DNA of 22,942 nucleotides. It comes from an uncultured Bacteroidales bacterium (GTDB lineage Bacteria > Bacteroidota > Bacteroidia > Bacteroidales > UBA3824). The stretch is from the NCBI GenBank assembly GCA_937877455.1, contig CALFIU010000022.1, forward strand, positions 1 to 22,942. The letters run 5' to 3'. A model generated the notes under the pieces. The model was not told the origin of the DNA and made no database searches. It saw nothing but the letters and a program-made list of their open reading frames with translations. This document shows, in pieces, positions 8,468 to 15,421 of the stretch. The translations under genes were made by a program, and so were the position numbers. Numbering within the stretch: position 1 is the stretch's first letter; each line of letters starts with the position of its first letter.

Positions 8468-10882
8468 TTATCTAAGTTTTATTCCCAACACTGAAATATC
8501 GTCTCGTTGTTCTTCACCTTCTTTGTATTCTTCCAACCTTTGTTCTATCATGCTGCCTTGTTGTTCCATAGGCATTTTGTGAATTTTTGTAAGCATAGCC
8601 AAAAAGTTGTCGGTACCAAATCTAACACGTTCTTTGTTGTTTTGGTCTATTATTCCATCGCTTGATAAATATAAAATGTCGCCAGAGTGAAGTATTAGTT
8701 CTTGATTTGTAAATTCAACTTGACCACGTTTTTTTTGTACACCGCCAATTGATTTTCTGTCGCCTTTTAATGATTGTATTTCTTCTTCATTGTCTTTGAA
8801 GAAGTATAATGGTCTTTTTGCACCACAGAAAGTTACAGTATAACTACCATCATCGTGATTTTCTATTCTACAAAAACAAGTGTCCATACCGTCTTTGTTG
8901 GTACTTTGGTCTTGTTTTAGGGCTTTTACAACGTTTTGGTTTAGTTGATCCATTATTTCGCATGGCGAATAATTACGTTTTACAATTACAATTTCGTTGA
9001 GTAACCGATTGCCAATAAGGCTCATAAATGCACCAGGTACGCCGTGTCCAGTACAGTCCATTGCACCGATAAATTTGTATTGTCGTCCTTCTTCTTCGGT
9101 TTCGGCAAACCAATAGAAGTCGCCACTAACAATGTCTTTAGGTTTGTATAGTATAAAACAATCGAAATATTTATCAATCAGCGACTTGGGTGGCAATATT
9201 GTACGCTGTATGGTTTGTGCATATAAAATGCCAGCCCTAATGCTACGGTGTTGAGCTTCTATTTGATCTTTTTGTGCCTCAAGGGTATTTTTCTGTTGCA
9301 ATAATTCTTCATTTTGGTTTCTTATTGCAACTTCTTGTTCTTTTAGTTTGCTTATGTCTGTGTATATTGCCACAAGTTGTGAAACTTCGCCTTTAGGATT
9401 TAATATTGGTGTCATTGTTGTTTGACACCATATTTTTTGTCCGTATCGAGTTGCGTTGTACGATTCAAAAACAATAGTTTGTTTGTTGCTTACACATTTA
9501 TATAATATATTGCGTATGCTTTTGTTTGAATTTACGTTTACAATGTTTTCGTCGCGTTCGTTGCGCAAAAGTTGTAATGTATATCCATAAAGTCTTGTAA
9601 ATCCAGCATTTACCCACTCAAAATATCCATTTCTATCCATTATAACAATGGCGTTTTGCGTTTTACCTGCCACGATGGAAAGTTTTTCAAGTTCTTTGTT
9701 TGATTCTTCGAGTTGTAATGCTTGTTGATTTATTTCGTCTTTTTGGCGATTTAATTCTATGTTTTTCTTTTTTAGGGCTAAATTAGCACGTTTTCTTGCG
9801 CGTAAACTTCTCCAAATGAATATGATTAACACAATAACTAACGCAACAAATATCGCTGTTCCTATGATGATGTATTGTTGTTGTGATATTCTCGTATCTT
9901 GTTGTGCTAATGCTGTTTCTTGTTGTGATATTTTGTTTTCGCGGTCAGATAATTCTTGTTCTTTTTCTTTTATGTCTTTATTTGCTTTTTCTATTTGGTT
10001 TTGTTTGTTTTGTATTTCTTGTTCTTGTTCTCCAAGTTTTAGTTGATTTTCTGCCAATTTGCGTTGTTGTCTTCTAACTTCAGCCATCAGTAATGCGGCT
10101 TTAGTTTTTTGTGTATTAATTTCTTCTTCTGTTTGTTGAAGTTCTGTTTCTAAAGCTTTATATTGTTCGTTAATTTTTATGTTTTCGCTTTTTTGACGTT
10201 CAAGTTCTTTTTTCTTTTCTTCGAGTTTTGCTCCTTGTTCATATAGTTGGTTAAGTTTTGCTTGTAGTTCTCGTTCTTTTTTAAGATACAAATCACGCAA
10301 ATCTGCATTAGAACCTCCTTCAAGCAATAATTCTTCGCATAACCCTGCATCAGATTCTCCAACGTTTTTACTATTAATTATATAAGTTTTACCGTTGTCG
10401 AGCATTATGTTGATGAAATAATACTTTTTCTTTGTTTCTGGTGCGCGGTATGTTGCTACGGCTGTGCGGTTTGCAACGCAAATTTCGTGTATTTTGGGCA
10501 ATTCTTCTTCGAATCTATTGTCTATATAAAGAATATCAGTTGGGGTTATGTCTTTTATCTTTTTTAAATTAATAATTTTAATTGGTTTTGACTTAACCTT
10601 TGCGCCTTGCGATGCCAATATGTTTAAATCTGTAAAATCTTGTGTTGGACTACCAAAAAAACCTATTAGAAAATAACTTGAATCTTTAAATGCTTTCCAT
10701 TGTATTTTATTGGCACATGTTACAAGCCAATCGGCGGCTTTAAGGCTTTGTTGCGGCTGTTGCGCCATGGCTGATGTACATAAAATTGTATTCAAAAATG
10801 TTATTACAAAAACCGCTATCGCTTTGTTAATTACGACGTTGCCTTTGTATTTTATTGATAATATGCAATTTATATTTGCCAT
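8468..10882 (-). CDS. YfiR-PAS-SpoIIE sensor phosphatase 1 (SiaA-like)
   Basis: First gene of the three-gene sensor operon, 804 residues from the ATG at 10882. A longer reading needs a TTG at 10939, only about ten bases from the -7 box, so I prefer the ATG. It has the same plan as its neighbour: signal peptide (about 17-41, ending AMAQ), a more diverged YfiR-like domain (about 45-190), a periplasmic coiled coil (about 200-335), a membrane helix (337-356), PAS (about 400-515, MDRNGYFEWVNAGFTRLYG) and SpoIIE/PP2C (about 550-804). Catalytic acids are intact: Asp588 (VSGDFYW), Asp609 (DCTGHGVPG), Asp742 (SSDGIIDQ) and Asp794-Asp795 (RDDIS). The sensor domains of the two copies differ far more than the phosphatase domains, so they probably read different signals into one pathway. 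This is an inference. Confidence 0.87.
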   Translation of the reverse strand: MANINCILSIKYKGNVVINKAIAVFVITFLNTILCTSAMAQQPQQSLKAADWLVTCANKIQWKAFKDSSYFLIGFFGSPTQDFTDLNILASQGAKVKSKPIKIINLKKIKDITPTDILYIDNRFEEELPKIHEICVANRTAVATYRAPETKKKYYFINIMLDNGKTYIINSKNVGESDAGLCEELLLEGGSNADLRDLYLKKERELQAKLNQLYEQGAKLEEKKKELERQKSENIKINEQYKALETELQQTEEEINTQKTKAALLMAEVRRQQRKLAENQLKLGEQEQEIQNKQNQIEKANKDIKEKEQELSDRENKISQQETALAQQDTRISQQQYIIIGTAIFVALVIVLIIFIWRSLRARKRANLALKKKNIELNRQKDEINQQALQLEESNKELEKLSIVAGKTQNAIVIMDRNGYFEWVNAGFTRLYGYTLQLLRNERDENIVNVNSNKSIRNILYKCVSNKQTIVFESYNATRYGQKIWCQTTMTPILNPKGEVSQLVAIYTDISKLKEQEVAIRNQNEELLQQKNTLEAQKDQIEAQHRSIRAGILYAQTIQRTILPPKSLIDKYFDCFILYKPKDIVSGDFYWFAETEEEGRQYKFIGAMDCTGHGVPGAFMSLIGNRLLNEIVIVKRNYSPCEIMDQLNQNVVKALKQDQSTNKDGMDTCFCRIENHDDGSYTVTFCGAKRPLYFFKDNEEEIQSLKGDRKSIGGVQKKRGQVEFTNQELILHSGDILYLSSDGIIDQNNKERVRFGTDNFLAMLTKIHKMPMEQQGSMIEQRLEEYKEGEEQRDDISVLGIKLR

Positions 10883-10948
10883 TAATTTTTTTCTTTTGTA
10901 TTCGGTGTTTTGATCCGTAATTGTTGATATAAAAAACAATATTTATAC

Positions 10949-10956
10949 CAAAACTA
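10949..10956 (-). promoter_or_regulatory. -7 box for the sensor phosphatase operon
   Basis: On the minus strand TAGTTTTG (10956-10949) matches TAnnTTTG and would start transcription about 60 bases before the ATG at 10882. No clear TTG is found 19 bases upstream, so the promoter may be weak or need an activator. Confidence 0.4.
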
Positions 10957-11091
10957 AAGCATATTGCTTTAAAAAGCCATTTGCTACTATCCGATTTTTT
11001 GCGCAAGATAGGATTTTATTTTTAAAAACCATACTTTTTTTCTTATTTTTTTCAGTTTTGAAAAAAATTTTTTTTTAAGGTTTTTATTTAT

Positions 11092-11099
11092 TATTTTTG
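11092..11099 (+). promoter_or_regulatory. -7 box for the pseudophosphatase gene
   Basis: TATTTTTG at 11092-11099 is an exact TAnnTTTG box followed by C, 26 bases before the ATG at 11126. The spacing region upstream is a T/A run without a clear TTG at the right distance. Confidence 0.45.
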
Positions 11100-11125
11100 C
11101 AATTAATTTTTAATAAGTAATAAAT

Positions 11126-12190
11126 ATGATTTTAATTGTTGCTGTTTCAGTGCTTGTCATTTTGTGTGCGATGTTGGCTTGGCGAAATGTTCAAGGTAGA
11201 AAAAACTTTGAAACGCAAATTTCAATATTAGATAACCAGTTAAAAGATAAAGATTTAAAATACAAAAAATTATCGGAAACACTTGTTGAAACAAAAGAAA
11301 GTATCAATGCTGTTAAACGTTATTCCACTGGGCTTGAAAATGCTGTTTCGGAGCAAAAAACATCAATAGCAGATACGCTTAGATATGTGTATGAAATTGA
11401 AAAAGCTCTTTTTCCAACGCGAGGTATGATAAAAGCTGTTTTTCCTGATTTTTTTATTATTAACACTCAAGATGTAAGTAATGGCATTTTTTATAAAGTT
11501 TTTGTTCAAGGAAATTTTTCTCTTTTAACGTGTGGATGTTGTGGATTATCAGGTATTTCTGGACGTACTAAAGCGTTGCTCAATATTGTTTTTCTTATGG
11601 ATATTATGCAGAAAATCAATCTTGAAACCACTTCTGCTGGTCATATTATTGATAGGTTAAGAACTCGTTATGAAAACTTAAGCGATAGTCGTCAATATCA
11701 TGGCTATGAAGATTTACAAGTTAATTTTTCGGCTTGTATTATTAATCAAAAGGATAGATTATTGAGTTTTGCAGGTTCGTTTTCAAACCTTTGTTTGGTT
11801 AGAAAATCTTATCCGGGAACATCTCGTAAAGAGGTTGATGTGCATGAATTTCGTGGTGAAAAAATGAATTTTACACAGAATTATGGACGTAGAAAAAATT
11901 TTCCATCAGAAACTTTTGAACTTGAAAAAGACGATAAAATATATTTAAAATCAGAGAATTATGCAAATAGTAAAACGCGTACAAACAATAGATTTAATGA
12001 TTTGTTTTTTCGTCAGATGCTTATGAAAGTTGGAGGTTTGCCAATGAACGAACAGCAGCAAATTTTTTGTTCCGAACTTGAAAAATCGGGACGTATTAAC
12101 GATGTATTTATTTTTGGTGCTGCTCTTAAAATAAAATATCAGCAGCCCACTACTCCATTGCCCGAAATAGACGATGTTGATTTTGTTTAG
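11126..12190 (+). CDS. Membrane-anchored SpoIIE-like pseudophosphatase
   Basis: The product has 354 residues: an N-terminal membrane helix (2-19), a coiled coil (about 25-90) and a domain that aligns along its length with the SpoIIE domains of the two adjacent phosphatases. Shared landmarks include IEKALFP (91-97) for TIQRTILP, DVSNGIFYK (116-124) for IVSGDFYW, SFAGSFSNL (214-222) for TFCGAKRPL, and LPMNEQQ (305-311) for MPMEQQ. The metal-binding acids are mostly gone: none in DVSNGIFYK beyond the one before Val, Cys138 for Asp in the DCTGHG region, Glu277-Asn278 for Asp-Gly, and Asn325 for the first of the final Asp pair, with Asp326 kept. It lacks the YfiR and PAS domains. It is therefore probably catalytically dead but kept as a binding or regulatory protein. 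It is divergent from the phosphatase operon and 34 bases before the DUF721 gene. Confidence 0.8.
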   Translation: MILIVAVSVLVILCAMLAWRNVQGRKNFETQISILDNQLKDKDLKYKKLSETLVETKESINAVKRYSTGLENAVSEQKTSIADTLRYVYEIEKALFPTRGMIKAVFPDFFIINTQDVSNGIFYKVFVQGNFSLLTCGCCGLSGISGRTKALLNIVFLMDIMQKINLETTSAGHIIDRLRTRYENLSDSRQYHGYEDLQVNFSACIINQKDRLLSFAGSFSNLCLVRKSYPGTSRKEVDVHEFRGEKMNFTQNYGRRKNFPSETFELEKDDKIYLKSENYANSKTRTNNRFNDLFFRQMLMKVGGLPMNEQQQIFCSELEKSGRINDVFIFGAALKIKYQQPTTPLPEIDDVDFV

Positions 12191-12224
12191 AATGTTTGTT
12201 GTTTGTTGTTAAAAATTTAAAATT

Positions 12225-12542
12225 ATGGCTTTTAAAAATGATAGTTTTAGTGGACGTTATCAAAAAGAACAAACGCTTGGTGAAGCTTTGAGGGCTTATT
12301 TGCGAGCTGTTGGTGCAGAAACTAAAATTAAGGAAATGAGAGTTTTACAAGCATGGGATTCTGTTGTGGGAAGTATTATTGCAGGCGACACTTCGGCTAT
12401 TAATTTGCAAAATGGCGTGCTTTATGTTAGATTTAATTCTCCTATTATAAAAAATGAGGTAACAATGCGTAAATCTCAGATTATAAGTAGGTTGAACCAA
12501 GAGGTTGGCGAAGATCTTGTTAGGATTATGATGGTTCGTTAA
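12225..12542 (+). CDS. DUF721 protein, DciA-like
   Basis: A 105-residue soluble protein of the DUF721 family. The pattern LGEALRAYLRAVG (18-30), then LQAWDSVVG (41-49), then a hydrophobic strand region (LYVRFNSPIIKNEV) is characteristic, and the length is normal for Bacteroidota members. In bacteria without DnaC, DUF721 proteins (DciA) help load the replicative helicase DnaB. That role is known from other phyla and only inferred here. It follows the pseudophosphatase by 34 bases without a visible promoter, so the two are probably co-transcribed. Its TAA stop overlaps that of the convergent gene, sharing the four bases TTAA (12539-12542), and no terminator hairpin separates them. Confidence 0.8.
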   Translation: MAFKNDSFSGRYQKEQTLGEALRAYLRAVGAETKIKEMRVLQAWDSVVGSIIAGDTSAINLQNGVLYVRFNSPIIKNEVTMRKSQIISRLNQEVGEDLVRIMMVR

Positions 12543-15148
12543 TATTTTTTGTGATATACATGAACGTTGCCCGTAAATTTTTGATTATTTTTTTGCATCA
12601 TATAAAAATATACGCCGTCCGAAAGTTCGTTTGCGTTCCAATTGTTACGATAATCATCTGATTGATAAACGTTTACCCCTTCCCTATTATATATTTTCAT
12701 TTGCCAGCCTGATGTGTTTTCTAATCCTTTTATTTTAAAATAGTCGTTAAGTCCATCGCCGTTGGGTGTAATTATGTTTGGAAAAATAAATTCACCACAA
12801 TAACGATAACCAACTGAAATTGATTTTGTTACACTTCCACAAGTGTTGGAAACATTTACAGAATAAAGCCCTGCTGTTGATACTTCGTAATTGTGTGTTC
12901 CTGTTAGATCTTGCCATTCGTATTGTGTTGCATCGGGCCAAAAAACATCGAGAGGTAGTGTTTCGCTTTCGCATAACACTGTGTCGGGAGGAAGTGAAAT
13001 TTCTGGTAATGTTTTGAAAATTAATGTTATAGAGTCGGTTGATTTGCAATTTTTTTTATCTGTAACTTCTATTTTGAAAAATCCAGCGGTGTCTGTTGAA
13101 ATTATCTGATTGGTGTTGCCAGTGTTCCATTTATAAAAAGCATTTGGTACACCGCAATCTAAAAGTCGTGTGGTGTTTTCACAAATAATAGTGTCGGATG
13201 GTAGTGTTATTTTGGGCAATGGATTTTGATTAACTTCAATACTTTCAACCCATTGGCAATTATTTTGATCTATGGTTTGTGCAAAAAATTTTCCTTGATT
13301 GTTGAATGTTCGCGATGTGTTGGTTGATTTTGTGTCTAACCAACAAAAAGATTTGGGTTCAAAACCAAGTTCAACGTCTAATGTTATTTGGTCGCCTTGG
13401 CAAAATTCAATGTCGTCGCCAAGACTAAAATGTTCGGGTTCAACAAAATCAATATCAACACTCTTGCTTATAGAACATCCTGTTAATAAGTTAGTTGCTG
13501 TTTGAACAATTGTTTTAGGTTGTGATATTTCTAAATATTCTACTTCGGGTTCATCGTCAAACCAAACATCGCAATCTTCTACGGCTACAAGATTATATTC
13601 AATCGTTTGACCATTGCAAACTGGTGGTGGTTTTGGCATGTTGAACTCTGGTGGGGCAAAAATTTTAAAAATTTTATAATCGGAATATTCTTGGTGAAAT
13701 GTTTTGTCGGTGATTGTTAACGATGCGCGATAGTTGCCTTTTGGGAGCATGGTTTGGAAACTTTCTTGGTTTGATTGTGCAACTATAGAATTATCGTCAA
13801 TTTTGTAAATTTTCCAATTATAAGTTTCTATTTCGCGATTATCTGAACAACTAAAAAATGTGTAATCGTTTGAACATAAGTTAGTTATTTCAAAATTTGG
13901 TGGCAAAAAATACGTTGGAATAAAATTTGGTAGTCCGCTTTTTGATACGTGATTACTTCCGCCGAGATATTGTCCTTTTTCTACAAAATCACAATCTTCT
14001 CCCCTTTCTCGTGGATTATTTATGACACATAAATAATCAGAATTTTCGTCGGCTATATAAATTTTTCCATTTACAGCCAATTGTAATGCTCCTGGATAAT
14101 TGCGAAAATCGTTTGGAACGTATTGTCCAACTACAATTGCGGAGTTTTCTATTTCTGATTTTGTTGGCAATGTAAGGTCTATTTGATATATAAGATTTAG
14201 ACCGTTGCCACCAATTTCGCTACTTGTCAAACGTGTTGAGTAATAGAGCTTTGATGCATCGTTAGAAAATTCAACACCGTAAAGATTGGCATAATAATCT
14301 TTTATAATTAGGTTTGATGTAACGATGCCAGTTGCAGGATCAAAATCATAAACTTCAAGAATTGAGCAAAATAATAATTCTCCGTTTTCTTTTTTTTCGT
14401 TGTTGATGTTAAATCCACCAGTTATGGCGCATGCAATACGTTTACCGTTTGGGGATACGCGCATATAGCCGCCAGTAGCGTTTTTTCGTTGTTCGTCCGA
14501 CATTCCCTCGTTGCCTTGGTCAATGATGCTTACGGGAAATTTTTTTAATGATTCTTGCAAAAAACCTTCTTGCGTTATTTTCCACTCTAAAATATTATTG
14601 TCCTCGCCTGATTTTGTAAATAGCCAAATATCTTGATTGTTTTGATGGCGAATAGCGGTTATTTTTTCGCACACGGGGTTGGCTATAATTATATTTTTTT
14701 GTCCGTCAACAATTTCGCCAAGTCCATTATTTAGTTTCATATCAACTACAGAATACGAAAGCGCACCACCGTGTTGATCAACTACAAATATGTAATATTT
14801 GTCATCGTTTTTTGGCCACGGTACAATTATTGCCGACTCTGTACTCGATTGATGTCCAAGTAAATCATCTGCCATTATTTGGTGTTGATTGTTCCATACT
14901 GTATGGCCGTCGGTATAAAAAAGCAAATGCCCAAGAGAGTCGCTAAAACTTGCTACACCCTCAAACTCAGCTGCTTGTTGTTCAAAGTTTTCCCATTGTC
15001 CTGTTTGTCCATCGGTAAGTATTTTGGGTTCAGGAGTGTTAAAATCCAATCCTGCTTGGTTTCCAAAATACCAAACGCATGTTTCCAATTGAGCAAAGGC
15101 AATAGTTGTAAACAAAACAAACAAAACTGTTGTAACTATTTTTTTCAT
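12539..15148 (-). CDS. Secreted T9SS type B (gliding-associated C-terminal domain) protein
   Basis: An 869-residue secreted or surface protein. A signal peptide (1-19, cleavage before Gln20) is followed by CVWYFGNQAGLDF (24-36) and a region up to about residue 420 that looks like a beta-propeller. This N-terminal type is common in Bacteroidota surface proteins. Next is a PKD-like stretch (about 425-510), then three Ig-like repeats recognisable by the pattern LPxDTxxCExxxLxLD ... TAGxYxVxV. The last 86 residues (784-869) are the type B sorting domain: FPNIITPNGDGLNDYF, IYNREG, then SDGVYFYMM. This signal directs export through the type IX secretion system. No catalytic motif was recognised, so the role is probably adhesion or structural. 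It is downstream of the ompA-like gene but separated from it by a terminator. Confidence 0.87.
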   Translation of the reverse strand: MKKIVTTVLFVLFTTIAFAQLETCVWYFGNQAGLDFNTPEPKILTDGQTGQWENFEQQAAEFEGVASFSDSLGHLLFYTDGHTVWNNQHQIMADDLLGHQSSTESAIIVPWPKNDDKYYIFVVDQHGGALSYSVVDMKLNNGLGEIVDGQKNIIIANPVCEKITAIRHQNNQDIWLFTKSGEDNNILEWKITQEGFLQESLKKFPVSIIDQGNEGMSDEQRKNATGGYMRVSPNGKRIACAITGGFNINNEKKENGELLFCSILEVYDFDPATGIVTSNLIIKDYYANLYGVEFSNDASKLYYSTRLTSSEIGGNGLNLIYQIDLTLPTKSEIENSAIVVGQYVPNDFRNYPGALQLAVNGKIYIADENSDYLCVINNPRERGEDCDFVEKGQYLGGSNHVSKSGLPNFIPTYFLPPNFEITNLCSNDYTFFSCSDNREIETYNWKIYKIDDNSIVAQSNQESFQTMLPKGNYRASLTITDKTFHQEYSDYKIFKIFAPPEFNMPKPPPVCNGQTIEYNLVAVEDCDVWFDDEPEVEYLEISQPKTIVQTATNLLTGCSISKSVDIDFVEPEHFSLGDDIEFCQGDQITLDVELGFEPKSFCWLDTKSTNTSRTFNNQGKFFAQTIDQNNCQWVESIEVNQNPLPKITLPSDTIICENTTRLLDCGVPNAFYKWNTGNTNQIISTDTAGFFKIEVTDKKNCKSTDSITLIFKTLPEISLPPDTVLCESETLPLDVFWPDATQYEWQDLTGTHNYEVSTAGLYSVNVSNTCGSVTKSISVGYRYCGEFIFPNIITPNGDGLNDYFKIKGLENTSGWQMKIYNREGVNVYQSDDYRNNWNANELSDGVYFYMMQKNNQKFTGNVHVYHKKY

Positions 15149-15269
15149 AATCCGAAATTAAGAAAAAAAACATTATAATCTACTTGTTTTCTTTAAATTT
15201 AACACGAATTTACTATAAAAAAAACATAAATAATCAAAATTTTAAATTTTCGTAAGTAATTTTTTCTAT

Positions 15270-15390
15270 CACGGAAAACAAAGACATAGAAAAATTGAAA
15301 TGTATATTTCTTGTATAATAATTTGTGTTTTCCGTGTTAAAAACATCAATAAATTTTGCATAAAAAAACACGGAAACATAATTTCCCGTG
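15270..15390. repeat. Four alternating copies of an ACACGGAAA-type arm
   Basis: The 273-base gap between the type B gene and the ompA-like gene holds four related arms: CACGGAAAACA (15270-15280), TGTTTTCCGTG (15326-15336), AACACGGAAACA (15367-15378) and TTTCCCGTG (15382-15390). Orientation alternates. Arms 1 and 2 are perfect complements, and 3 and 4 form the terminator. Arms 2 and 3, or 1 and 4, could pair instead. The rest of the gap is A+T-rich, with no gene and no recognisable -7 box. Confidence 0.6.
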
Positions 15391-15397
15391 TTTTTTT
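15362..15397. terminator. Terminator after the ompA-like gene
   Basis: The stem pairs AAACACGG with CCGTGTTT and continues with AAA/TTT across a one-base bulge. The plus A-run at 15362-15368 gives a U-run on the minus strand, the direction of the ompA-like gene that ends at 15422. A T-run at 15391-15397 makes it potentially bidirectional. Confidence 0.7.
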
Positions 15398-15421
15398 ATT
15401 AAAAAATATTAGTTATGATTT

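Noticed and set aside
10883..10939. TTG start for the first sensor phosphatase
   Set aside because: It would lie only about ten bases from the -7 box and put extra residues ahead of an otherwise normal signal peptide.
15270..15390. Repeated arms considered as a CRISPR array
   Set aside because: The copies are short, alternate in orientation and have unequal spacing, and no cas gene is present.
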